Made by a program: the position numbers and the translations under genes. The notes under the pieces were generated by a model, which searched no databases, had not been told where the DNA came from, and saw only the letters and a program-made list of their open reading frames with translations. From the NCBI GenBank assembly GCA_015484715.1, contig WFUY01000163.1:1-13518 (forward strand): DNA of 13,518 nt, written 5' to 3'. Source of the DNA: Thermoflexales bacterium (GTDB lineage Bacteria > Chloroflexota > Anaerolineae > S140-20). This document shows positions 1 to 7,623 of this stretch, piece by piece; position 1 is the first letter of the stretch; each line of letters begins with the position of its first letter.

Positions 1-1
1 A

Positions 2-1543
2 GAGACCTACGAGCCCCTGGGGGAGGTAAAACGGGGCGACCGCCTTCTCGTGAGAGGACGGTTGGCCGATGGAGAATGGCTGCAAGTGGATTACGTGGGG
101 TGGCTGGGATGGATATCGGCGCAGGCCGTGACCCTCTCCCTTCCTCCCACCAGCCTTCCCCTCGTCGAAACCCCACCTATTCCAACCTTGACCCCCACAC
201 CGGTCCCAACGGCCACACCAATGCCCACGCCGACTCCAGCCTGTCCCACAGAGCCAACCGGTGAGTTTGCGTATCTGTGGCGCAACCCCTTGGTACAGGA
301 CCGTCTGGGCTGCCCCTTTGACTCCCCCTCCATCATCAAGGGGGTCATCGAGGCATTCCAGAACGGCTTGATGTACTGGCGGGAAGACCTACGGTGGATC
401 TACGTCATCTACAACGACGGACACTGGGAGAGTTACGAGGACACCTGGGCACCACCCGAACCGGAGCGAATCGGGCTAACCCCTCCCCCCGGCCTGGTGG
501 AACCCCGGCGGGGCTTCGGCAAAGTCTGGAGGGAACAACTTGGTGGCCCTGAAGCCGCCATCGGTTGGGCCACCGAGGAGGAATACCCGCTGCCGTCCAG
601 GATCCAGAACTACGAGCGGGGGATGATCCTGGAGGTCAATTCGGTCACTTACTTGCTCTACAGCGATATGAGCTGGCAAGATGCAAGGATGATCCCACCA
701 TCTCCCCCGACCCCGACAGCGCCGCCGGAGCCTATAGGCCTCCCCTCCCACTGGCGCATCGTCTTCGCCTCCGAGCGGTCGGGCAACATCGAGCTCTACA
801 TCATGAACGCCGACGGCAGCGACCAGCGCCGGCTGACCAACAACCCGGCCGAGGACGACCGCCCCGCCGTCTCCCCCGACGGACAGTGGATCGCCTTCCA
901 GTCCGACCGCGATGGGAACTCGGAAATCTACGTGATGCGGGCGGACGGTAGCGAGCTGCGGCGGGTGACGACCAACCCGGGCAAGGACCACCTGCCCAAG
1001 TGGTCGCCCGACGGTCGGTGGATCCTCTTCAGCTCCGAGCGAAACGGCGTCTTCGATCTCTACGCCATCCGTCCCGATGGCACCGGTCTGCGCCGGATCA
1101 CCCGGGACGAGTTCTACGACGGGTACGCCAGTTGGTCCAAAGACGACTGGATCGTCTACCACTCCGGCGAGGGAGAGAAAGCCTACACCACCTGGGAGAT
1201 CGTCGTGATCAAGGCCGACGGCAGCGGCCGCCGCCAGCTCACCCACAACGACGTCAACGACTGGTCGCCCAACTGGTCACCCGACGGACGGAGCATCCTC
1301 TTCATCAGCCGGCGAGGGGGCGACCCCGCCATCTATATGATGGACGCCGACGGCAGTAACCCCCGCCTGGTGTACGACAGCCCCGGCTACGAATGGGGAG
1401 CTTCCTTCTCGCCCGACGGCCAGTGGATCGCCTTCACCTCTGACCAAAGCGGCGAGCACGAGGTCTACGTGATGAAGAGCGACGGCAGCTACGTCACCCG
1501 CCTGACCTACGAAGGGGGATGGTACCCGAGCTGGGTGCCCTGA
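2..1543 (+). CDS. SH3 / LGFP-like / TolB-type beta-propeller protein (5' end outside window)
   Basis: The frame is open from the left edge to a TGA at 1541-1543, so the gene is 5'-truncated; 513 residues are visible. A GTG at 50 could be mistaken for the start, but codons 1-16 already encode SH3-like sequence (YEPLGEVKRGDRLLV). Domains, numbered from nt 2: bacterial SH3 at about 1-43; a Pro/Thr-rich linker at about 48-80 with TPTP-type repeats; two related LGFP-like segments at about 95-150 and 175-226, each with an LG-P motif and an aromatic-rich end; then six PD40/TolB propeller blades from about 250 to the end. Each blade carries a Y(I/V)M-ADGS or similar turn, and most have an SPDG-W-(I/A)F strand. 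Such proteins are normally exported or envelope-associated and bind peptides or glycans, but the signal peptide would lie outside the window. Binding partner unknown. The next gene is convergent. Confidence 0.85.
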   Translation, partial: ETYEPLGEVKRGDRLLVRGRLADGEWLQVDYVGWLGWISAQAVTLSLPPTSLPLVETPPIPTLTPTPVPTATPMPTPTPACPTEPTGEFAYLWRNPLVQDRLGCPFDSPSIIKGVIEAFQNGLMYWREDLRWIYVIYNDGHWESYEDTWAPPEPERIGLTPPPGLVEPRRGFGKVWREQLGGPEAAIGWATEEEYPLPSRIQNYERGMILEVNSVTYLLYSDMSWQDARMIPPSPPTPTAPPEPIGLPSHWRIVFASERSGNIELYIMNADGSDQRRLTNNPAEDDRPAVSPDGQWIAFQSDRDGNSEIYVMRADGSELRRVTTNPGKDHLPKWSPDGRWILFSSERNGVFDLYAIRPDGTGLRRITRDEFYDGYASWSKDDWIVYHSGEGEKAYTTWEIVVIKADGSGRRQLTHNDVNDWSPNWSPDGRSILFISRRGGDPAIYMMDADGSNPRLVYDSPGYEWGASFSPDGQWIAFTSDQSGEHEVYVMKSDGSYVTRLTYEGGWYPSWVP

Positions 1544-1582
1544 GGGTGTGGTCGTGAGCGTCCGCAACTGGAGAGCCAGAGC

Positions 1583-1603
1583 GAGCGCAGACCGCTGCGG
1601 CTC
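1583..1603. other. Hairpin in the convergent gap, possible weak terminator
   Basis: GAGCGCAG (1583-1590) can pair with CTGCGGCTC (1595-1603) around the loop ACCG with one bulged base. It lies between the convergent ends of the propeller gene and the small membrane protein and covers the latter's stop codon. No T-run follows on either strand, so its role as a terminator is uncertain. Confidence 0.3.
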
Positions 1604-1808
1604 AGAACACCACCCGCCCGCTGACCAGAAGGCAAAGGCAGCCCAGAACGGTGATGTTCAGGAAGAGCATCAACGAGAGGAGCCATCGCTGCTGCGGCGT
1701 CAGTGCCCGCAAGAGCTGGCTCAACTGTGTGACTCCCCCGGCTTCTTCCTCGTAGTAAGGTTCCTCAGCCATCGCCTGGGCCGAGCGTTCTCGCAGGTCC
1801 TCAAACAT
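1602..1808 (-). CDS. Small single-pass membrane protein, unknown function (68 aa)
   Basis: The ATG at 1808 follows a good ribosome binding site (GGGAGGGACCT read on the minus strand, directly upstream), which supports a real gene despite its length. The soluble N-terminal part (about residues 1-40) is acidic, with EEPYYEEEA. A hydrophobic segment at about 43-64 (WLLSLMLFLNITVLGCLCLL) is a clear membrane helix, and the protein ends almost at once after it. By composition it is a tail-anchored-like protein with the N-terminal region probably in the cytoplasm. It is the third gene of a minus-strand run behind the M24 peptidase and a larger membrane-anchored protein, 66 nt downstream of the latter. 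I do not recognise a named family. Confidence 0.72.
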   Translation of the reverse strand: MFEDLRERSAQAMAEEPYYEEEAGGVTQLSQLLRALTPQQRWLLSLMLFLNITVLGCLCLLVSGRVVF

Positions 1809-1874
1809 AGGTCCCTCCCCTTCGCCAATGGATGGGCCAACAACTGTCCGCCTTGACCGACGTCCTGGCTAGCG

Positions 1875-2708
1875 TCAACGGCTGCGCTCCCACTCCCGGA
1901 TCGCCTCTTGGAGGACGCGCCGGATCAGGGGATCCGGCACCTCCGTCGGCGAGGCGTAGAAGGCTGTGTCCACCTGGATGCGCAGCGTCCCATCGGGAGC
2001 TTGAGTGACGTGGACCTGACGGTCTTGCAGGGCCGGCTCGGCCAGGAGCCGCCGCTGCAGGATCGCCTCGATCTCCTCCGCCAGGTTCAACCGGATGCCG
2101 GGCCGCTCCCAAAGCCGCATATCCTGCCGGCGAAAGGGCACCGGGTCCATACTCAGCAGGGGACGCGAGCGCTTGGGCGGTGGGCTTCCCTGGCGGGCCA
2201 ACTCCCGCAGGAAGGCCGCAGCCGCCTCGGGATCGGCCGGTGCAGTTCCTTCCCCCGCTGCAGGGGGCTCCGCCGACCCGCCAGGGGTAGGTGTCCTGGA
2301 GGCAACCCGTTGTGCTCCGGGACGGACGGCCACTGCCGGCCCGGCAAAAGCGATCAGGTCCTGGATGATGGCCACCACCTGTCGGCCCACACCCCCATCT
2401 CGAATCTCCGTCAGGTGGCGGTAGCGTTGACCCTCCACCTCGACCACCAGCCGGTCCTCCTGGTCCCGCAGGAGACGCATCACCGGCCGCAGGTCCGTGA
2501 CCATCTCAGGCCGGTGGGCTGGCTCTGCTTCCTGCCGGACCACCTCTTGAGCCGAAGACGCCTCCACAGGACGGGACTCCCTCCGCCGTTTCCCCTGATC
2601 CTTTCCCCCACCCATATAGCGCAGGAGCAAGACCAGAAGCCCGCCGGCGATCAGAAAGGACAACCCGGTCGCTGCCAACAACAGTTCGGGAGGCCAAGTT
2701 CCAATCAT
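1875..2708 (-). CDS. Membrane-anchored protein with conserved C-terminal module, unknown function (277 aa)
   Basis: The ATG at 2708 has an AGGAGG ribosome binding site 6 nt upstream (2715-2720), so the start is secure. Residues 8-30 form one membrane helix followed by a strongly basic stretch (KDQGKRRRE), predicting an outside N-terminus and a cytoplasmic body. Two parts look folded: about 85-123 (LVVEVEGQRYRHLTEI followed by a helix) and about 207-277 (NLAEEIEAILQRRL, a beta segment DGTLRIQVDTAFY, and a final helix). They are separated by a Pro/Ala/Gly-rich linker at about 125-185. No catalytic motif is visible. The gene lies between the M24 peptidase (75 nt upstream) and the 68-residue membrane protein (66 nt downstream), probably co-transcribed. 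I do not recognise the family; similar proteins seem to be a Chloroflexota type, which is an inference from style. Confidence 0.8.
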   Translation of the reverse strand: MIGTWPPELLLAATGLSFLIAGGLLVLLLRYMGGGKDQGKRRRESRPVEASSAQEVVRQEAEPAHRPEMVTDLRPVMRLLRDQEDRLVVEVEGQRYRHLTEIRDGGVGRQVVAIIQDLIAFAGPAVAVRPGAQRVASRTPTPGGSAEPPAAGEGTAPADPEAAAAFLRELARQGSPPPKRSRPLLSMDPVPFRRQDMRLWERPGIRLNLAEEIEAILQRRLLAEPALQDRQVHVTQAPDGTLRIQVDTAFYASPTEVPDPLIRRVLQEAIREWERSR

Positions 2709-2783
2709 CGCAACCCTCCTAAACCTCTACCACCGACATCTTACATACCGTCCCCCACACTATGCGGTACGCAACACATCCCT

Positions 2784-3890
2784 TTAGCCGACCCGCCGTA
2801 GATCGCGGGGGAAGGTCGTCAGACTCTCACATCCCGCTTCTGTGATCACCACATCATCCTCGATGCGCACCCCTCCGCGCCCTGGCAGATAGATGCCCGG
2901 CTCCACCGTGAAGGTCATCCCCGGTTGCAGAACCAGCCCATTGCCCTCGACGATGTAGGGCGGTTCGTGCACCTCCAGGCCGATGCCGTGGCCCGTACGA
3001 TGGATGAAAAAGTCACCGTAGCCGGCTTCTTCGATGACCCGCCGGGCTGCCCGGTCCACCTCCTGAGCCGGCACCCCCGGACCGGCGGCTGCTCGTCCCG
3101 CCTCATTGGCCCTCTGCACCACCTGGTAGATCTGCGCCATCTCCGGGTCCGGCTCCCCCACCGCAAAAGTGCGGGTGATGTCGGAGATATAGCCGTCGAG
3201 GACGATCCCGCAGTCCACGATCAACATATCTCCCGGGCGCAGGGGGTGACCGCCAGGCAGCGCATGGGGCAGTGCACCGTTGGGGCCGGTCAACACCAAG
3301 GGCTCAAAGGCCAGCCCCTCCGCCCCTTCCTCCAGAAAGGCCCTCCAGAGCCGGTTGGCCACCTCCCGCTCCGTCATCCCCGGCTGCAGGGAATCCACCA
3401 CCCGCTGTAGCGCCGCTTCCGTCAGGCGCACTGCCTGACGCATCCGGTCCACTTCCTCCGGCTCCTTGGTCATCCGCAGGGTGCTCAAAAGCGGCTCTGC
3501 CTCCACCAGGTCGAAATGAGGGACGACCTGCTGCAAGAGCGCCAGTTCCGTCACCCGCATCGTCAGGTACTCGACGGCCAGGCGGCGGCCCTCTATCCCC
3601 AACGCTTGAGCCGCCCGGCGGAAAGCCACCGTTGGCCCTTCCTCGTCCGTGTATGGGAAGAACTGCCACACCAGGGGAAAGGGACCCCGCTGGGCCTTCG
3701 TCACCTCCAGAGCCGGCAGGGCCAGGGTGGGAGGCCGATCCGGGGCGAGGAAAGCCACCAACGGTCGTTCGCTCAAGGAAAAGCGCAGACCGGTCAGGTA
3801 GAACAGGTTAGCTCCTGGCATCAGCGCCAAGCAATCGACCCGCCGATCCGCCATCACCCGGTACAGCCGTTCCAATCGTTGTGCAAGCAT
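2784..3890 (-). CDS. M24 family metallopeptidase (Xaa-Pro aminopeptidase/dipeptidase type)
   Basis: This 368-residue protein has the two-part layout of bacterial M24B peptidases: an N-terminal creatinase-like domain (about 1-135) and a C-terminal pita-bread domain (about 145-368). All five metal ligands are present: D226 (IVDCG), D237 (SDITR), H301 (TGHGIGLEVHE), E330 (TVEPG) and E344 (RIEDD). The accessory histidines H209 and H308 are also there. The family binds two divalent metals and removes an N-terminal residue preceding proline, or cleaves Xaa-Pro dipeptides, in the cytoplasm. Length and motifs fit PepQ/YpdF-like enzymes; which substrate cannot be told from sequence. The ATG at 3890 has GGAGG a few bases upstream and an extended -10 promoter 37 bp upstream. 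It heads a three-gene minus-strand run with two unknown membrane proteins. Confidence 0.93.
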   Translation of the reverse strand: MLAQRLERLYRVMADRRVDCLALMPGANLFYLTGLRFSLSERPLVAFLAPDRPPTLALPALEVTKAQRGPFPLVWQFFPYTDEEGPTVAFRRAAQALGIEGRRLAVEYLTMRVTELALLQQVVPHFDLVEAEPLLSTLRMTKEPEEVDRMRQAVRLTEAALQRVVDSLQPGMTEREVANRLWRAFLEEGAEGLAFEPLVLTGPNGALPHALPGGHPLRPGDMLIVDCGIVLDGYISDITRTFAVGEPDPEMAQIYQVVQRANEAGRAAAGPGVPAQEVDRAARRVIEEAGYGDFFIHRTGHGIGLEVHEPPYIVEGNGLVLQPGMTFTVEPGIYLPGRGGVRIEDDVVITEAGCESLTTFPRDLRRVG

Positions 3891-3926
3891 CGCTTCCTCC
3901 CTGGCACTCCACGGTTGGTCCCCCCA

Positions 3927-3935
3927 ATTATAACA
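3927..3935 (-). promoter_or_regulatory. Extended -10 promoter for the M24 peptidase operon
   Basis: Read on the minus strand this is TGTTATAAT, a perfect TATAAT with the TGn extension. Transcription would start near 3920, giving a leader of about 30 nt before the ATG at 3890. No good -35 is seen at the usual spacing (TTTCGC at 3950-3955), as expected for an extended -10. A perfect small inverted repeat, AAAAAG/CTTTTT (3945-3950 and 3956-3961), covers the -35 region and could be an operator. Confidence 0.7.
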
Positions 3936-4023
3936 TCTCTTCCCAAAAAGCGAAACTTTTTCGCCCCTTTGGAGTATTAGCAGGTAGAGCAGGAAGGCTC
4001 TTCTCTACACCGGAGGTAAAACG

Positions 4024-4233
4024 ATGCGCAAGTTCCTCAGTTTTCTGGCGGGAGCAGTCAGCGGTGCCACTGTAGGAGCGACCGTCGCGCTTCTCCTGAC
4101 CCCGGGATCCGGCCCCGAACTCCGCCAGCAGTTCAGCATGCGCCTGGCCGAGTTAATTGACGAGAGCAAACGTGCTGCCGTAGAACGGCGGATCGAACTG
4201 GAGACCCAATTGGCCGACCTGAAGAAGGGCTGA
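4024..4233 (+). CDS. YtxH-like small membrane protein (69 aa)
   Basis: The ATG at 4024 is preceded by GGAGGT (4012-4017) at ideal spacing. Residues about 8-27 form a glycine-zipper hydrophobic helix (AGAVSGATVGATVALLL) followed by TPGSGPELR, which matches the YtxH pattern of a Gly-rich membrane segment, a (T/P)-x-SG turn and an amphipathic helix. The rest is a charged helix ending in LKKG. YtxH proteins are small stress- or envelope-associated proteins with no defined biochemical role. A hairpin, AGAGC/GCTCT (3986-3990 with 3997-4001), lies in its leader. It is divergent from the M24 peptidase and 233 nt upstream of the coiled-coil gene, which has its own promoter. Confidence 0.75.
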   Translation: MRKFLSFLAGAVSGATVGATVALLLTPGSGPELRQQFSMRLAELIDESKRAAVERRIELETQLADLKKG

Positions 4234-4310
4234 TGCCAAGCCCTTGGAGGGCATCTTCCATTCCAGTCCCCTCCCGCCCGATCAGGCGGCCATATGACCA
4301 TCCGACCGCC

Positions 4311-4333
4311 GCCTGCCGTTTGCTGCCTGCCGT
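4311..4333 (+). repeat. Short direct repeat in the gap before the coiled-coil gene
   Basis: GCCTGCCGT occurs at 4311-4319 and again at 4325-4333, within a pyrimidine-rich, GCCGTC-like stretch. The 4234-4395 gap shows no other gene, ribosome binding site or convincing terminator. The open frame running through it upstream of 4467 has proline/arginine-rich, non-protein-like composition. Confidence 0.4.
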
Positions 4334-4395
4334 CTACCCGGCTGACCGACCGCTTGGCCATCTACCACCTGATCCCCCCAAAACCATCTTCCCCG

Positions 4396-4424
4396 TTGCT
4401 CACCCTCCCGAAAGGTGTTATAAT
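4396..4424 (+). promoter_or_regulatory. Promoter for the coiled-coil protein and selB
   Basis: TTGCTC (4396-4401), a 17-bp spacer, then TATAAT (4419-4424) extended by TGT (4416-4418). The 9-mer TGTTATAAT is identical to the one upstream of the M24 operon. Predicted transcription start near 4431, giving a leader of about 36 nt before the ATG at 4467. This position also shows that translation cannot begin at the upstream in-frame ATG at 4233. Confidence 0.72.
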
Positions 4425-4466
4425 CTCCTCCACCATCCGTTGATAGCTTGCCAAACGAGGGAGATT

Positions 4467-5693
4467 ATGGCGACCCAGGCAATGGACATCACCCAGTTGA
4501 CCCAATTGGTGCGCTGGCTGGAGGCCGAGCGCCGCAAGGATCGGGCCATCATCCAGGCTCTCCAGGAAAAGGTGGAGAGCCAGGCCAACGAACTTACCCT
4601 TCAGGCCCGTCGGATCAACGAGTTGGAGGGCCGGCTGGCCCAGACTAGGGCCGAACTCACCCGCTTCAAGCAGATCGAGCAGGCCATCGAGCAGTTGCGG
4701 GAGGAGCTGACCCAACTGGTGGAACGCAACGAAGTCAAGCGCCTCAAGGCGGAACAGGAGATGAAGCGGCTGCGGGAGGTGGAGCGGGAGGACATCGCCC
4801 GCCAGTTGGGGGAGCTGCGCAAGATGATCCGCCCCCTGCTGCGATTACCCGAGGACCTGACATCCCTGCGCACCGAGGACTCCCGTCTCAACGGGATGAT
4901 CATGACCCTTCAACAAGCTATGAAGGACCTGGAACAGCTCCTGGAGAGCCGGACCGAGCCCTTGGCCTATCTAGACGAGCACGTGCGTCAGAACAACCGT
5001 CGCATCCAAGAGATTGCCGAGCAGATTCCCCCCCTCTACAAGCAACTAGGAGAACTGGAGGACAAACTACCGCTGCTAGAACAAGGAATCCAGCGCAAGA
5101 ACAAAGCGATAGACGAGGCAGCCGAACTGCTCCAACAGCAGGCCCAACTCATCGAGGCCCAACGAGTAGACCACTTTCGCTGGGAACAACAGGCTGCTGA
5201 GTGGGCCGAACTGGTGGAAGAGATTCAGAAGAAAGCCGATTTGCTGGCAGCCCAGTCTCAGCGCTTCGTAGAGCAACGGGAGGAGGTCCGGCGGGCCCTG
5301 GCTCGGCTCCAGGAATTTCAAGAGCGCCTGGCCGTCCAAATGAACGAAGTGGCGGAGCGCCAGCGACTGGCCGAAGAGCGGCAGAAGCGAGCGTTGGAGG
5401 AGTGGCAGGCTGAGCGAGCCCGCGACTGGAAGCACTTCACCGTGCTCAACGATGAGCGGTGGCGGGAAAATGCTCGTCACACCGAAAAGATCATGTCCCA
5501 CATTTCCGCCATCAAGTCCCACCTACCGACCCTCTATGACCAGATCCAGGCGCTGTGGGAGGTGGAAGAAACCTGGGCTCAAACCTTTATGGTAGGCCCC
5601 CGTGAGTGGCTGGCCCACTGGAACGACCTGGTGAAACGACGGATCCCTACGCCGGAACTGGAGAAGCCGACCAGAAGAGAGCAGGGGGGATAG
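4467..5693 (+). CDS. Long coiled-coil protein, unknown function (408 aa)
   Basis: The frame is open further upstream (to 4233), but the ATG at 4467 is chosen because the promoter -10 box lies at 4419-4424, a GAGGGAG ribosome binding site directly precedes it, and the sequence upstream is not protein-like. Apart from short ends the protein is almost all heptad-rich helix: about 12-115, about 130-185 and about 195-350, dominated by E, Q, R, L and A and broken by prolines near 125-130 and 190. The last 60 residues are more globular and rich in tryptophan (ALWEVEETWAQTF, EWLAHWNDL). There is no signal peptide or membrane helix, so it is probably cytoplasmic. I recognise no named family; SMC-like and tropomyosin-like similarities are compositional only. 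It ends 6 nt before selB, so the two are almost certainly co-transcribed. Confidence 0.82.
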   Translation: MATQAMDITQLTQLVRWLEAERRKDRAIIQALQEKVESQANELTLQARRINELEGRLAQTRAELTRFKQIEQAIEQLREELTQLVERNEVKRLKAEQEMKRLREVEREDIARQLGELRKMIRPLLRLPEDLTSLRTEDSRLNGMIMTLQQAMKDLEQLLESRTEPLAYLDEHVRQNNRRIQEIAEQIPPLYKQLGELEDKLPLLEQGIQRKNKAIDEAAELLQQQAQLIEAQRVDHFRWEQQAAEWAELVEEIQKKADLLAAQSQRFVEQREEVRRALARLQEFQERLAVQMNEVAERQRLAEERQKRALEEWQAERARDWKHFTVLNDERWRENARHTEKIMSHISAIKSHLPTLYDQIQALWEVEETWAQTFMVGPREWLAHWNDLVKRRIPTPELEKPTRREQGG

Positions 5694-5699
5694 GCAAGT

Positions 5700-7589
5700 A
5701 TGCGCGTCATCGGGACAGCGGGCCACGTTGACCACGGCAAGTCCACGCTGGTGAAAGCGCTGACCGGCATAGACCCCGACCGGCTGCGGGAAGAGAAAGA
5801 ACGCCAGATGACCATTGACCTGGGCTTCGCCTGGCTGACCCTGCCCGGCGGGGAACCGGTCGGCATCGTGGACGTGCCCGGGCACAAGGACTTCATCGAG
5901 AACATGCTGGCCGGTGTAGGGGGCATTGACGCCGCCCTCTTCGTCGTCGCCGCCGATGAGGGCGTTATGCCCCAAACGCGGGAGCACCTGGCCATCCTGG
6001 ACCTCCTGGAGGTGAAGACGGGGGTGGTGGCCATCACCAAAGCGGACCTCTCCGAGAGTCCAGAGTGGCTGGAACTGGTGATGGCCGAAGTCTCCGAGAC
6101 GCTGGAGGGAACCTGTCTGGAAGGAGCTCCCCTGGTCCCTGTCTCGGCCAAGACGGGCGAGGGGCTCACCAAGTTGCTCGCCGCTCTAGAGGAAGTGCTG
6201 GCGACCAGCGAACCCCGCCGCGACCGGGGACGCCCCCGGCTGCCTGTAGACCGCGTCTTCACCATCAGCGGCTTCGGAACCGTCGTCACGGGAACGCTGA
6301 TTGACGGTTCCTTCGTGGTGGGCCAAGAGGTGGAAATCCAACCCCAGGGCCTGCGGGCCCGCATCCGGGGGCTCCAGACCCACAAACGGGCCATCGAGAA
6401 GGCCGTCCCCGGCAGCCGGGTGGCCGTCAACCTCTCCGGCGTGAGCAAAGAGCAACTCTGGCGGGGGAGTGTGGTCACCACGCCCGGCTGGCTCCGCCCC
6501 ACCCTGCTGGTAGATGCCCGCCTGCGCTACCTGGAGGACGCCCGCCATCCACTGCGCCACAATGCCGAGGTGAAGTTCTTCAGCGGCTCAACGGAAGTGA
6601 TGGCCCGGGTGCGGCTGCTGAGCCATCAGGAACTCCCCCCCGGCGAGACGGGATGGGTTCAGCTCCGACTGGCCGAACCGGTTCCCCTGGTCAAAGGCGA
6701 CCGTTTCATCATCCGACGCCCCTCTCCACCCGCCACCGTCGGTGGCGGGCTGGTCGTGGACCCTCATCCAGGGCGCAAACACCGACGCTTCCGACCCGAA
6801 GTCCTATCCCGCCTGGAGACGCTGGCCCACGGAACGCCGGCCGAGGTCGCCCTGGAGACCCTGGAGCGAGAAGGGCCCCTGACCGGACGTGACCTGGCCC
6901 AGGCCAGTGGCCTGGGCCGGGAAGTGTGGCCGGCTCTGGATGAACTGATCGCCGCCGAGCAGGTCGTCATCCTAGCCCCTCAGCCCGGCGGCCACCTCTC
7001 CAACCAGGTCCTGATCTCCCGTTCGGGCTGGACGGCACTGCTGGAACGGATGGAGCAAGAGCTGCGAGCCTACCACCGGCGCTACCCTCTGCGCCCTGGC
7101 ATCCCCCGCGAGGCGCTGCGCCAGCAGTTGCGCCTTGCGCCCCGCACCTTCAACAACTTTCTGGCTCGGGCAGCCGTCGAAGGCTACGTGGTAGAGGAAG
7201 GGACTACCGTTCGGCACCCCAAGCACCAGATCCGCTTCACCGAAGAGCAGGAGGCCCGTATCCAGCGCCTGCTGCGCCGTTTCCAGGCCCAGCCCTATAC
7301 CCCTCCTGGTGTCAAAGAGAGCAAGGCCCTGGTTGGAGAGGAGGTGCTGGCCGCCCTGCTGAGCCGGGGCACGCTTATCCAGATTTCTGAGGAAATCCTC
7401 TTCCTGCAGGAAACCTACCAGGAGATGGTCGCCTGGGTCAAGCAGACCATCCAGGAGCGGGGAAGCGTGACGGTGGCACAGCTACGCGACGCCTTCCACA
7501 CCAGCCGCAAGTACGCCCTGGCCCTCTTGGAACACTTGGACGCCAGCGGCGTCACCCGTCGCGTGGGCGACGAGCGGATCCTGCGATGA
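5700..7589 (+). CDS. selB: Selenocysteine-specific translation elongation factor SelB
   Basis: SelB is the GTPase that brings Sec-tRNA to UGA codons marked by a SECIS hairpin. All G motifs are visible: G1 GHVDHGKS (8-15), G2 in the SelB-typical MTIDLGF (37-43), G3 DVPGH (58-62), G4 TKAD (113-116) and G5 SAK (149-151). EF-Tu-like beta-barrel domains 2 and 3 follow (about 180-350, including FTISGFGTVVTGTL), and then winged-helix repeats from about 375 to the end. The last, at about 580-629, is the SECIS-binding type (SVTVAQLRDAFHTSRKYALALLEHL). At 629 residues it is full length, so this looks like a working gene. The ATG at 5700 follows a GGGGGGA run. It is translated from the same transcript as the coiled-coil gene 6 nt upstream. 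selA, selD, selC and any selenoprotein gene are absent from the window. Confidence 0.96.
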   Translation: MRVIGTAGHVDHGKSTLVKALTGIDPDRLREEKERQMTIDLGFAWLTLPGGEPVGIVDVPGHKDFIENMLAGVGGIDAALFVVAADEGVMPQTREHLAILDLLEVKTGVVAITKADLSESPEWLELVMAEVSETLEGTCLEGAPLVPVSAKTGEGLTKLLAALEEVLATSEPRRDRGRPRLPVDRVFTISGFGTVVTGTLIDGSFVVGQEVEIQPQGLRARIRGLQTHKRAIEKAVPGSRVAVNLSGVSKEQLWRGSVVTTPGWLRPTLLVDARLRYLEDARHPLRHNAEVKFFSGSTEVMARVRLLSHQELPPGETGWVQLRLAEPVPLVKGDRFIIRRPSPPATVGGGLVVDPHPGRKHRRFRPEVLSRLETLAHGTPAEVALETLEREGPLTGRDLAQASGLGREVWPALDELIAAEQVVILAPQPGGHLSNQVLISRSGWTALLERMEQELRAYHRRYPLRPGIPREALRQQLRLAPRTFNNFLARAAVEGYVVEEGTTVRHPKHQIRFTEEQEARIQRLLRRFQAQPYTPPGVKESKALVGEEVLAALLSRGTLIQISEEILFLQETYQEMVAWVKQTIQERGSVTVAQLRDAFHTSRKYALALLEHLDASGVTRRVGDERILR

Positions 7590-7623
7590 ACGAGGCCGGC
7601 GGGGAGCATAACGGATCCGAGAT

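Noticed and set aside
476..1246. 256-residue open frame antisense to the propeller gene
   Set aside because: It is a shadow of the repeated GC-rich propeller codons: repetitive, valine/glycine/aspartate-rich, no ribosome binding site, no domain.
1908..2801. 297-residue open frame on the plus strand across the unknown membrane protein
   Set aside because: Proline-, histidine- and arginine-rich composition typical of antisense GC frames. The minus-strand gene has a membrane helix and a strong ribosome binding site.
3980..4010. tRNA-like GGTAGAGCA string (D-arm resemblance)
   Set aside because: No acceptor stem, anticodon arm or T-arm follows; the YtxH-like start codon and its ribosome binding site occupy the place where they would be.
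4232..4255. GATGCC/GGCATC hairpin after the YtxH-like gene as a terminator
   Set aside because: Only 6 bp with a 12-nt loop and no T-run; too weak to call.
4231..4440. UGA read-through of the YtxH-like gene as a selenoprotein, prompted by nearby selB
   Set aside because: The frame stays open for about 69 codons after TGA, but the sequence is low-complexity GC-rich non-coding DNA, crosses the selB promoter, and shows no cysteine-homologue alignment or SECIS-like hairpin right after the UGA.
4233..4466. N-terminal extension of the coiled-coil ORF to an ATG at 4233
   Set aside because: The extension is proline/arginine-rich and unlike protein, it overlaps the YtxH-like stop codon, and it spans the promoter -10 box at 4419-4424. 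The ATG at 4467 has a proper ribosome binding site.
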